Assembly: GCA_016206175.1 (NCBI GenBank)
Contig: JACQSB010000023.1
Coordinates: forward strand, 1 to 34,161
Direction of reading: 5' to 3'
DNA: 34,161 bases
Origin: Candidatus Uhrbacteria bacterium
GTDB lineage: Bacteria > Patescibacteriota > Patescibacteriia > JACQRZ01
Shown here: piece after piece, positions 8,016 to 17,700 of the stretch
How positions within the stretch are numbered: the first letter of the stretch is position 1
Layout of the letters: each line of letters begins with the position of its first letter
Position numbers and translations under genes: made by a program
Notes under the pieces: model-generated
Told to the model about the DNA's origin: nothing
Databases searched by the model: none
Seen by the model: only the letters and a program-made list of their open reading frames with translations

Positions 8016-8670
8016 CATCAGTTACACCCGCTGACCATAGTACGCCGGCAATCTCTGATAGCGTCGATCCTGTCGTGCTGATATCATCGACAAGAACTAC
8101 CCTTTTACCGGTGATGCGATGTGGTTCATCACACACAAACACGCCTTTCACGTTGCTGCGGCGCTGCTCTCGAGATAATTTCACTTGAGTGCATGTATCT
8201 CGTATGCGCCGTACCGCGGTTGCGCAGACCTCTTTTCCAAGAATGGATGCAACTTTTAGAGCAATGAGTTCTGCTTGATTAAATCCCCTTTCGCTTTGTT
8301 TGCGTTCATGCAACGGCACAGGGATAATCACCACCTCATCGCCATCAGAAGGAATATACTGGTATTCGCGGACAAGCGCTGACGCCATCGTATCTGCCAG
8401 TCCCCTCACCCCTTCGTACTTGCAGGTGCGCACGATCGACTGCGTAAGCCAATGATCATATGAATACGCCGCGCGAAAAAAAGAAAGGCTCTTAGAATAC
8501 TGCATGGCATGGGAGGATTGCGGCCGGTATCGCGGCAATGTTCCTTCACATGCCTGGCATACCCATACGCCATGCGTACGGCATCCGAGGCAGAACCGAG
8601 GAAAGAAAATATCGAGAAGAAGGGTAGTGAACTTACTTCTGCCAATACGCTCCGTCAACGAGCCAAACAT
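7924..8670 (-). CDS. comF: ComF family protein (zinc-ribbon + phosphoribosyltransferase domain)
   Basis: N-terminal CLGC...CQAC zinc-ribbon; IPVPLHERKQSERGFNQAELIA; PRPP-binding VVLVDDISTTGSTL. Confidence 0.92.
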   Translation of the reverse strand: MFGSLTERIGRSKFTTLLLDIFFPRFCLGCRTHGVWVCQACEGTLPRYRPQSSHAMQYSKSLSFFRAAYSYDHWLTQSIVRTCKYEGVRGLADTMASALVREYQYIPSDGDEVVIIPVPLHERKQSERGFNQAELIALKVASILGKEVCATAVRRIRDTCTQVKLSREQRRSNVKGVFVCDEPHRITGKRVVLVDDISTTGSTLSEIAGVLWSAGVTDVIGLVFAHGNSSNEEAPVRLADHPKESLYG

Positions 8671-9259
8671 TTTCCTGTTTTTTCAGTTTGATGAGGATAT
8701 CTTGGTTGTATGTTTTGAAATTTGTGCTTGTGCCAACGATCTCTTTCCGTTGGGTGCTCACCGTAAACTCTGCCTCTCCGGCATCCAAATCGAGTTTTGT
8801 CATATCCTGCGCAAGAGCACGTGTCGTCATTCCTTTATAGATTTCCGGCAGTGGTTTGGAGCGGGCTGCGGCGACTTCCCGTTGCGCCCATTCCTGCATC
8901 GAAGGTGTCATAAAACCAAGCAGGTCGGTATAATTTTCAAAGCTGCTTTGATTGGAATAACTGCCGAGCCGTTCCACAAACGGCATAATGATGGAAACGA
9001 TAGCGGCGCGTGCGCGATCTTGTTCAGATACCGGCTCACGCTGCTCTACGGGCGTGGTAACAACTATCGGGCCTGTCGGCTCCTCTTGTCCGACAGAAGG
9101 AATCTGCCCATCGACCGTTTCGCTGCCTGAAGTGGTGATGGGAGGAACGGAAGAAGGTTTCCGCGTAAAATACCCATACAGCCAAATCCCGATGCCGATT
9201 AATACCGCGACAACAACCGTAACGAGACTAATAAGAACGATGCGAAGTCGGAGGGACAT
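8633..9259 (-). CDS. Single-TM protein with C-terminal globular domain; candidate VirB8/TcpC-like T4SS component
   Basis: N-terminal TM (IVLISLVTVVVAVLIGIGIWLYGYF), Pro/Thr linker, C-terminal alpha+beta region ending VWLVDGAYWQK; adjacent to virB4. The VirB8-like assignment is inference from position and architecture. Confidence 0.5.
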   Translation of the reverse strand: MSLRLRIVLISLVTVVVAVLIGIGIWLYGYFTRKPSSVPPITTSGSETVDGQIPSVGQEEPTGPIVVTTPVEQREPVSEQDRARAAIVSIIMPFVERLGSYSNQSSFENYTDLLGFMTPSMQEWAQREVAAARSKPLPEIYKGMTTRALAQDMTKLDLDAGEAEFTVSTQRKEIVGTSTNFKTYNQDILIKLKKQENVWLVDGAYWQK

Positions 9260-9310
9260 ATACGAGGGGTTAGGGTAGAGAGGTTATAGGGTACAGTAAA
9301 GACAAGGATT

Positions 9311-11194
9311 CTACTGTTTTTCTTGTTCGGCCGCAAATTCTTTCTTTGCCGCTTCGATCTCGAGAAGTTGGCGCGGATCGGTCGTGATAAGCTGATCTTC
9401 CGAATACGATGCAACGATTTTAATGGCAACATGCTTTTGTCCCGCAAAAAATATCCCTTCACCGGGAGCGCTTTCCAGCAACAGATATTTTTCTCCTTCT
9501 GTCAGCATGAAGGTCTTTTGTACGAGATCGATAGCTGCAGGCGACTGCTTCAATAGTAGCTGCAATGACGAGTTCGTCAAGATCGCTTTCCCGTACTGTG
9601 AATTCAAAAAATCGTTCACGTCTTGGGTGATGGTGGTCAACCCAAGATAATATTTACGGCATCGCTTTGCCAGCGCGAAGACAAACCGAGCCGAATCTTC
9701 ATGCTGCATGAGCCACCATGCCTCATCGATCACGAGGATACGCCTTTTCACCTGCGAACGCACGACGTTCCAAATATAATTTACAATCGTATAGATAGCC
9801 ATCGGACGCAGCTCATCTTCCAAATCGCGTACCGAAAAAACAACAAGCTGGTTGCGCATCTCGACATTAGTCGGATGGTTCAATAGGCCCGAAAACGTTC
9901 CTTCGGTATATTTCTTGAGTCGCTCCACAAGAGTTCCGGTACCCACCATTCCTTCGAGTACGTCTTGCAGATCTTGCAGGGTCGGCGCTTGCGCGGTGGC
10001 AAGATCGGTCTGCGCGGTAATATCTTTTTTCGCATATGATTCGATCAGAGCCCGATCAACGATCGAATCTTCTTCCGGATTCAAATTGCCAAGCATGAGG
10101 CGCATCAATCCTTTCAATGTGATGACAGCACTCCTGATAACATCGGCGGTAGATACCTGCTCGCCGACCGGACGCGGCAGATCAAACGGGTTGATGCGGC
10201 TGGCAGATGCCAGTGAGATGTTGATATAGGTCCCTCCGACTGCCTCGCACAAATGCTGATACTCTTTTTCCGGGTCAATCACGATGACATCCGCGCCCAT
10301 CATCATCGTGCGCAGAACTTCAAGTTTGATGGCATAAGATTTACCCGCGCCCGAAGTGGCAAAAACCACAGAGTTGGCGTTCTGCAGAGAAAATCGGTCA
10401 AATAAAATCAAACTGTTGTTGTGGCGATTGATGCCGTACAGGATCCCTTTTTCCGAGGTCAGGTCAGAAGAGATAAACGGAAAACTTGCCGCGGCTGGAG
10501 ACGTGTTCATATTAAATCCGATCTCCAGTTCATCGAGACCGAGCGGCAAGGTGGAGTTAAACCCCTGCTCCGCCTGGTAGAACACTCGCTTGGTGTATAC
10601 AAGTTTTGTTCCAAATATCGCTTCGATGTCTTCTGTCAATTTGTCCAGTTTTTCCACGGAATCAGAATACAATGTGACGTATAATCCCAGTGAAAAAAAA
10701 TGCTCCGTGCCCTGCGTGAGATCATCACGCAGCTTCTCCATATCTTTGAGCGCGGTCTCGGCTGCCGGGTCGCGCGGCTTGCCGTGCTCTTGCGCCATGG
10801 AAATCTCTGCCTCTACGCGCCCGACCTTGTCTCGAAGCTGTTTGAGCACTGCCTGCACCGGCATGGGGTGCAAAAAAATCGAGATATCGAACGATGCGCT
10901 ATAGTTAATGATCGGCGCAAACCACCCGACAAAAATATACCGTGGGTAGCCAAGCACAAATAACGTACGCGCGAATTTCGAGCCGATGCGGATATAGCTT
11001 GACTGCGCCTCAAATGATGATGGGGAAATGATGTCACGCAGGGAAACCGTACCTTTACGGTAGTGGATCTCCTGTTCGAGCACCTCTTTTTCGAGCTGCA
11101 GTTTTTTCTGCTCTTCGAGCGCTTTGCGCTGCGCGACCGTCACCCGCTTTGGCGCTACTTTGCCTGTTTGTTTTACTTTCGGCTTGAATGCCAT
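9311..11194 (-). CDS. virB4: VirB4/TraC-family T4SS ATPase
   Basis: Walker A FATSGAGKSYAIKLE; VIVIDPEKEYQHL; Walker B RRILVIDEAWWLMQ; TTITQDVNDFL. Confidence 0.95.
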   Translation of the reverse strand: MAFKPKVKQTGKVAPKRVTVAQRKALEEQKKLQLEKEVLEQEIHYRKGTVSLRDIISPSSFEAQSSYIRIGSKFARTLFVLGYPRYIFVGWFAPIINYSASFDISIFLHPMPVQAVLKQLRDKVGRVEAEISMAQEHGKPRDPAAETALKDMEKLRDDLTQGTEHFFSLGLYVTLYSDSVEKLDKLTEDIEAIFGTKLVYTKRVFYQAEQGFNSTLPLGLDELEIGFNMNTSPAAASFPFISSDLTSEKGILYGINRHNNSLILFDRFSLQNANSVVFATSGAGKSYAIKLEVLRTMMMGADVIVIDPEKEYQHLCEAVGGTYINISLASASRINPFDLPRPVGEQVSTADVIRSAVITLKGLMRLMLGNLNPEEDSIVDRALIESYAKKDITAQTDLATAQAPTLQDLQDVLEGMVGTGTLVERLKKYTEGTFSGLLNHPTNVEMRNQLVVFSVRDLEDELRPMAIYTIVNYIWNVVRSQVKRRILVIDEAWWLMQHEDSARFVFALAKRCRKYYLGLTTITQDVNDFLNSQYGKAILTNSSLQLLLKQSPAAIDLVQKTFMLTEGEKYLLLESAPGEGIFFAGQKHVAIKIVASYSEDQLITTDPRQLLEIEAAKKEFAAEQEKQ

Positions 11195-11199
11195 AGGCG

Positions 11200-11907
11200 T
11201 TAGAATGTATCCTCAACCTGCAATTTATTGACCTCCACCATCTTTTCCTGCGGTGAGGTATCGGGGTTATAAAGGTTATAAAAAACTTCGATCAAACTTT
11301 GAGTATCAAGCCGGACGGCATTCAAACCCATCCCCAACAAACCAGCCGTGACATTATCGACACGCTGGTCGAGGAAGTGTTTGCGTTCCATAAACTGCTC
11401 CTGTCCGAGGAGAATGTCAGCCGGCGCGGAAAACATAGAACCGACGCGCGCAAAAAAACCACGTTTGGTGTCTCCGGCGGGATCATACGGAATGACAAGA
11501 AAAAACTTCTTATCCATGATATCTCCCAGACTCACAAGCTCTCCGATAAACTGACGGTAGTCTGCCATTTGCAGCTTAAGCAGATCATTTGTCTGTGCCG
11601 CTTCGAGCTTTTGGAGTTCTGCGATGTACTTCGACGGGTCAAACTGACGGGATTGGATGACAATCTGCACAGGGTAATCAAACGCGTTGAGAAAAGAAGT
11701 ATACGATTGGATTACCCCTTTTTGTTCATCATCTGATTTGAGGAAGAAATTGATTGATGAGATAAGTAGCACCGCGCGCAACGTACCGTCCTTCATGAGG
11801 ACTGTGTCATTACGGATTTCGCGCAACGCCAAATACCGACTCGTGGACGGCGTTCCTTTCCCTGCTTTCACATACGCTTCTTTTGTTTTTTTTGCTTTCT
11901 TTGCCAT
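11200..11907 (-). CDS. TraC-like / VirB4 N-terminal-domain-like protein encoded separately upstream of virB4
   Basis: ALREIRNDTVLMKDGTLRAVLLISSINFFLKSDDEQ...FDYPVQIVIQSRQFDPSKYI resembles VirB4/TraC N-terminal domains; six-nt gap to virB4. Confidence 0.7.
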   Translation of the reverse strand: MAKKAKKTKEAYVKAGKGTPSTSRYLALREIRNDTVLMKDGTLRAVLLISSINFFLKSDDEQKGVIQSYTSFLNAFDYPVQIVIQSRQFDPSKYIAELQKLEAAQTNDLLKLQMADYRQFIGELVSLGDIMDKKFFLVIPYDPAGDTKRGFFARVGSMFSAPADILLGQEQFMERKHFLDQRVDNVTAGLLGMGLNAVRLDTQSLIEVFYNLYNPDTSPQEKMVEVNKLQVEDTF

Positions 11908-12045
11908 AGCATGTATGGATCATATCCAGTGTAGCATTTTTCTGCCATCCTGAACATTAGTAGATCTTGAGGGTCGGGTCCTCTCTACTTCGACTCTCCC
12001 TCGGTCCACCACAGGTGCTTGACACAAGCAAGGGAGCTTCTTTCT

Positions 12046-12531
12046 TTAAAACAACTCTGTACCCTCTTCCTCATCCTCCGGACGATACGCGCCTCCCGTA
12101 TCCACCTGCAATGCCAGTTCGCTTAACCGCTGTTCACTGACTCGCTCTTTGGGCGTGGCTGTATATTTGCCCTTTGCCACTTTGGCAGCCTCGGTTGTTT
12201 TCTGGCGTTCTTTGTGCAACGTGCGGATCATGGTGATATCTGATCTTGTAACGTCCTTTTTCCATACGCGTACGCTTGGATTACGCATGGTTTGAACGAT
12301 ATTGAAAAGAAAAAAATGCACGGGCCTGCCGTTTACCTTGAGAAATGCAAGCACTCCTGAAAGAATGAGGATGAGCAGAGCCACAAAGATAAAAACCAAA
12401 AAATCAAAAACCTTGAATGCAACAAAGATCAGTACCCCACCGGTAAACAAAATCCCAAACTGCCGTACGGTGATCGGGCCGAGAATCTTGTCTTCGCTTT
12501 CAATAAATTGCGGGACGGTGATCTGTTCCAT
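12046..12531 (-). CDS. PrgI family (VirB3-like) membrane protein
   Basis: Start MEQITVPQFIESEDKILGPITVRQF, followed by a TM pair, is characteristic of PrgI-family proteins in CPR/Gram-positive T4SS loci. Confidence 0.88.
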   Translation of the reverse strand: MEQITVPQFIESEDKILGPITVRQFGILFTGGVLIFVAFKVFDFLVFIFVALLILILSGVLAFLKVNGRPVHFFLFNIVQTMRNPSVRVWKKDVTRSDITMIRTLHKERQKTTEAAKVAKGKYTATPKERVSEQRLSELALQVDTGGAYRPEDEEEGTELF

Positions 12532-12534
12532 AAA

Positions 12535-14715
12535 CTATACACGGATATTCTCATTCAAATCCAATAACGCTTCAAATTCTTCCGTCGTAAGATATGGTTT
12601 ACCTTCGCTCTTCCGTTTCTCAATGACATCGCTCATCTTGAGGCCTGCGCCGAAGCTCTCTTTGCCAATGTCGCGGTAGAGCTGGGATACTTCATTTTCT
12701 TTCCATGCTTCAATGCCCGCCATTTTCTTGGTATAGGAATCTTTTTCCAACAGCTGGATTTTTGTCGTCACTTTCGCGGCAGCCTCGACAGGGTTTGGTG
12801 AGAGGCGGCGAAAATCCTTGATCGTCATCGCGCGCAATTCCCCAACGGCATCCAAGAGGCGCGGCGGAGCTTTCACATCTGATATCGGCACCTTACCAAC
12901 GGTAGAGCCGGGGCGAACTTGCACGGGAATCTTCTGCGCGCCTTTCATTGCGGGCGGCGGAGGTGCTGGGGATGGTTGCTGAGCAGAAGCAGGGATCCAT
13001 TTCGGCTTCTGCTCCTCTATCACCACTGGCACGCCGTTCTCGTCTTCTTTAATTGCCAGAGATGGTGGTGGTGGTGTGGATTCGACAGTATTGTCATTCC
13101 CCTTCGCTTCATCCACCTTCGCTCCCGCTTCGGCGGATTGCGGTCGGGATGACACTATTGAAGGCTGGACATCACTCGGAATGACGTCTTTCCCTGATTC
13201 CTGATTCCTGATTCCTGATTCACTCTTGATTCCGTCCAGCACCTTCTCCGCATCCGCCGACGACAATCCAATCCCTCCTTCTGCAACCGCATCCATGAGC
13301 CGCAATTTTGTCTGGGTATCATTACGCACATTGCGCAAACGTGTGACGATGACCGTCTTGAGGCGAGATACGATGTCAGGAGACAACGTAAACCCACACT
13401 GCACAATGATATCTCCCGCGCTTTTTTCATAATCTTTTGGAGGCATACGTGATGATATGTTAGTGTCATTTCGAGACGGAGCCGTAATAGCACTGTCATT
13501 CCCGACGTCCCACGTAGCGGGACGATCGGGAATCCCGTGAGAGGTCACCGATGCTGCCGAGTCGGAGGCGAGGCTATCGGAGACGGGTTTCTTCTTCCCG
13601 GAAACAGATCCCTTCGCTTCATCCACCTTCGCTCCCGCTTCGGCGGATTGCGGTCGGGATGACACTATTGAAGGCTGGACATCACTCGGAATGACAGAAG
13701 AAGGTACGGGGGTTGCCGCTGCCTGACGAGGTGATGCCTTCGATACGAGAAGCTCTGAAAGTAATGCCTTAGAAGGCTGTGCGCCATTCAAAACTTCATC
13801 GGGCGGAAACGTGGGAGCAGCCACACCGCCGGGGATCTTGACCGGATCATAAGGGATTATCATCCATTGTTCCGGCGGTATCTTTGTCAAGCTATCGGGA
13901 AAATGCCGCAAGGTATAATACGTCTCGAAAAGCCGTTTGAGTGTTTCCCGCTCCTTTTCTGTCAATTTTCTCGCATTAGGACTTTGGCTGATATACTTCG
14001 CGATAGAAAGAGAAGTCACCTCGTCAGGACTGCTAAACGCATGAAGATCGCGAATCCATTCTGTGGCGAGCGGCTCATATCGCGCGTTATCCCGCACGAT
14101 TTTTTCCGCGCCGACTGTTTCCTTGTTATCCAGCATCTCGCCGATAAGCTCGAGATGATAACCTGACTTCTTTGCAAGGAGGTCAAAAATCAATCCATTC
14201 AGAGCAATTTTATAATTATCATCTGGCGAGGCATGCAGATCAACGATCTGCTCGCGAAATATTTTTTTTACATTCAACGCTTCCTGGTCATAATCCACTG
14301 TCTCTAGCGCTCGCAAGCGCGGCGCGATAATCTCCTGCTGTAATCGCAAGATGACAGGCAGAGTCTTACTCGCATTGACATCATCCTGTGTGCCGATAGT
14401 GGAAAAAAAATATTCCTGCCGGTCACCGAAGTGATCACCGAGTGGCAAGATGAGATTGACAAATATCTCCTTAATCAGTTGTTTCGTGGTTTTATCATCG
14501 CATTTCACTCGTGAAAGGATGGCATCCTGCAGAGCTTCAACAGTAAGACGTTTCTCAAAAAGATCGGCAATGAGCTTGACCAATTCCGCATCCTGCTCAT
14601 CTGCAAGATGATACTTTTCATGTAGGGAAAATAAGAACTCAAAATACTCCTCCGAAAGAATAAATTCTCTGATGTGTTCCGGCAGATTGTCGAGCTCAAC
14701 TGAAAAAGCTTGCAT
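12535..14715 (-). CDS. Large cytoplasmic protein of unknown function, T4SS-locus associated; central low-complexity linker invaded by repeats
   Basis: 726-aa ORF, no TM; folded-looking N-terminal ~300 aa, disordered Pro/Ser/Ala-rich centre with repeated VIPSDVQPSIVSSRPQSAEAGAKVDEAKG, helical C-terminus. Confidence 0.8.
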   Translation of the reverse strand: MQAFSVELDNLPEHIREFILSEEYFEFLFSLHEKYHLADEQDAELVKLIADLFEKRLTVEALQDAILSRVKCDDKTTKQLIKEIFVNLILPLGDHFGDRQEYFFSTIGTQDDVNASKTLPVILRLQQEIIAPRLRALETVDYDQEALNVKKIFREQIVDLHASPDDNYKIALNGLIFDLLAKKSGYHLELIGEMLDNKETVGAEKIVRDNARYEPLATEWIRDLHAFSSPDEVTSLSIAKYISQSPNARKLTEKERETLKRLFETYYTLRHFPDSLTKIPPEQWMIIPYDPVKIPGGVAAPTFPPDEVLNGAQPSKALLSELLVSKASPRQAAATPVPSSVIPSDVQPSIVSSRPQSAEAGAKVDEAKGSVSGKKKPVSDSLASDSAASVTSHGIPDRPATWDVGNDSAITAPSRNDTNISSRMPPKDYEKSAGDIIVQCGFTLSPDIVSRLKTVIVTRLRNVRNDTQTKLRLMDAVAEGGIGLSSADAEKVLDGIKSESGIRNQESGKDVIPSDVQPSIVSSRPQSAEAGAKVDEAKGNDNTVESTPPPPSLAIKEDENGVPVVIEEQKPKWIPASAQQPSPAPPPPAMKGAQKIPVQVRPGSTVGKVPISDVKAPPRLLDAVGELRAMTIKDFRRLSPNPVEAAAKVTTKIQLLEKDSYTKKMAGIEAWKENEVSQLYRDIGKESFGAGLKMSDVIEKRKSEGKPYLTTEEFEALLDLNENIRV
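13100..13185. repeat. 86-bp repeat, copy A
   Basis: cccttcgcttcatccacc...ggacatcactcggaatgac, identical to 13610-13695. Copy A is bounded by the 8-bp inverted termini GTCATTCC/GGAATGAC. Confidence 0.93.
13194..13221. repeat. Tandem heptanucleotide repeat (CTGATTC)x4 (minus strand GAATCAG)
   Basis: ctgattcctgattcctgattcctgattc read directly inside the 726-aa ORF. Confidence 0.95.
13498..13533. repeat. REP-like palindrome ATTCCCGA-CGTCCC-loop-GGGACG-A-TCGGGAAT
   Basis: attcccgacgtcccacgtagcgggacgatcgggaat; near-perfect inverted repeat inside the ORF. Confidence 0.88.
13610..13695. repeat. 86-bp repeat, copy B
   Basis: Identical to 13100-13185; offset 510 bp, so both copies are read in the same frame. 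Confidence 0.93.
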
Positions 14716-14727
14716 AAAATAAATAGA

Positions 14728-17700
14728 TTAGAACCTATCCTGACCCCAGCGAAACCTGCGCCACAGCGAGTTATCTTCCATTGCATTTTGCATTGCTTCT
14801 CTGAATTTCTTTTTTGCTTCACCCTTCAAGTCTTTTTTAATTTGATTTATTCTCTCTTGGTCTATTTGTATTGATCCAACATTATCTTCCGTAATACCAA
14901 TTTCGGCAGCAATGGTTGGATTTGATTCTAGCAGTACTTCAGCAAATACAGGTTTTTCAAGCGTGGCAATAACACCCTCTGAAATATTACCCATATTCGC
15001 CTTACCTCTGTCGGCAAGTGCCGTCGACATATTACGGAGGGCGGCTGCCACTTGAGTAGCCATCGGATTGCCTCCCTCTGCCGGAGAGATTGTTGGATCA
15101 AGCATTTTGGTAATTATCTCCATCACTTCGCTGTCTTTATGAGACATCATTGCGTTATGCATGGTCAAAGCAAAATACGGAGCAATATCGTCATCCTTCA
15201 TAGCTTCTTCTAAAGCAGCTTTATTAAAAGCTATTTCCGCATCAGTACCTTGAAATTTTCCATCACTGCTGATATTTAAAAATTCCGGATTATCAATATA
15301 ACCACGCGTTAATCCGATAGTTTTCATCATATGTATGAAATCCTTCATCTCTGGCTTTGATGCGTCGAAATCATTTCCCAAACTTTCTCTCATTCTCTTT
15401 GTTTCTTTCATGGCTTCATATTGCATGCGATTTTCCACAACAGGATCACCTTTCATTTGCGAAAGATACTTTGCAGAAACATTATTCCCGAGGCGCTCAC
15501 CAAGATGATTGATTGCGCGTAATAATTCTCCATTGATGGCATCAGCTCGGGATAGATCTTTCAGATTCACACGGTTCTTCTCCAGAAGAAGCGCCAATTG
15601 CGGAGCAGTCATGCCGTATGCCACCGAGGGATATTTGTTGAATACATCATAATCAAATGCTTCCATGGCAGCGGACCGCGCACCGCGTTCGGCAAACTGC
15701 CGTCGTGCGACTCCCACTTCTTCAGCTGTGTAGAGATTTCGCTTAATCATTTCGCGCTGCGCTCCCATCTGCTCCAACTTGGAATAGCCTTTCACTGCTC
15801 CGTTTGCTATCGCTTTCACAACTTCATCTCGAAGGCCGCCGAAATGTTTTTGAGATGCTTGGATCGCTTCCATCTGAATATCATCAACTTCGCGCATAAG
15901 GCGCCTCCCAAATCCGTTCATCGAGTCTGCCATGTCCGGAGCAAACGGCGCCATCATGCCTAATCCTGCAGCCCATGGCGCTATTGGCGCTCCGGCAAAC
16001 GCGAGCAGACCAGCAGAAAGCCCCTTTGTTACCCCGAGAACAATGTCTGGGGCAGCGGAAAGCGCCCTCCATCCAACTTGTTGGAGTTCCTTTCCTTGCG
16101 CTGCCAATTTGTATTTATCCGATTCTTTATCAAATTCGAGCGCTTTGTGCCTGTATTCTTCTGCTCTACGTTTTCTTTCCTCTGGGTCAGTAATAGCCTT
16201 ATCATCATCGAGTTCAGAGATGAGTGTTTTCACGTATTCTATAGATTTTTCGCGTCTCGCCTTTTCAGCTGGCGACTCATCTTCCGGCTCTTCTTCGAGT
16301 TTTTCGAGTTGCTCTTTCAGAAGATGTTGTTTTGCCTCGATATCTTCTTTTTTCATCAATACGCGACGCGCTCGTTCGCGATTATTTTCCGCTTTTTGAG
16401 ATGCTTCACCTGCTTTGTTTTTTTCTTCCTGAACATCGCCCATGATTCGGTCGAGCTTCTCGCCGATTACTTGCTTCGGTTTCGTATAAATTTTATCCCA
16501 TGACTTTCGAATAAAATCTGCGGCTGGCTTTGTTCTTTCCGACGTCATAAAAGTGCGCCATGCCGCATCTTTCAGCGCACCTCCGGCGGCTGCGATCATG
16601 GCAGGAGGCTTTGCAAGCAACATAAGATCTTGCTTTGCCTTCTCCGACCGCTCGTGTTCGCGCATTTTCGAATACGCGCTCCATCGATCGCGCGCCCAGC
16701 GCATGGGAGAAGGACCTTTCTTGCCTGCAACATAATCCTTTGCTCCCTGCACGACGGAACCTGCCATCTTGCCGCCTTCCACGCCGAGCTGCTGGGCTAC
16801 TGCCATACTGCCGAGAAGCATCACAATGCCCAAGAAAAAGCCAAGCGTGGTCTGTGGCGTGCCGATCGCCGTTCCCAGCTTGTTTGGTATCGGCGTAGTG
16901 GCAGTTGGGCTGACGGAGCTGATGGTGCGACCGATCTGCGGCGCGTTATTCGCACCCGCGCCACTGCTTGACGCCAATGTCGTAAAAGAAAGCCATAGGA
17001 AAAACAGCATGATCGGCCCCACGATCAGATAGTTGACAAACTGATCCCACCATTTCTTCGCGTATCCTTTATCGTCCGGCAGTGCGGAAAGGAAAAATGC
17101 CGCTGGCGAGAGCACGACGAGAAACCAAAGCGCCACGATGCGGAATATCAGGATAAACAGCATCACCACAACCACGATAAGGGCAATCACGGTAAACGCG
17201 AGGAGAATGACAAGCGATAAAAGGGTTTCCCACACTCCGACCGCGGACGTTCCTGGCTGGGCGACGTAATTTTGGAACTCATGCAATCCGGTGATCGCCA
17301 AAAAATTACCGCCGGCGGTATTTTCTATCGCGCCGGTAAAGGTGAGCATCACGACATTGGCAAAATCAATAAATATGCCCGCGATGGTTTTTGAAAAATT
17401 AATCATGATCGCCGCGATGATAAACTTCGGCAGCGTTTTTGAATAATGGTATTTTTCCTGCTGGAGGATCGTGCCCACGGCAATGGCAAGCAGGACGATC
17501 ACGAAAAACATATTCATCACATCACGCACGATCTCCCACCCGCGCGTCACCGGAATAGAGTCGATAAAACCGGTGTAACGGGAGACATCGATGATGAGAT
17601 ATACCACATTGATGAATAACCCGTTGAGGGCATCGATAACCATGCTCAATATCCATCCGAGACCGGAAAGCATCTGGTCTCTCGCGATGAAAGCGGCAAG

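Noticed and set aside
13100-13695. CRISPR array
   Set aside because: There are only two 86-bp copies separated by coding sequence with other repeats. No regular spacers and no cas genes in the window.
13867-14166. 99-aa and similar short ORFs opposite the 726-aa gene
   Set aside because: Antisense shadow ORFs without domain signals.
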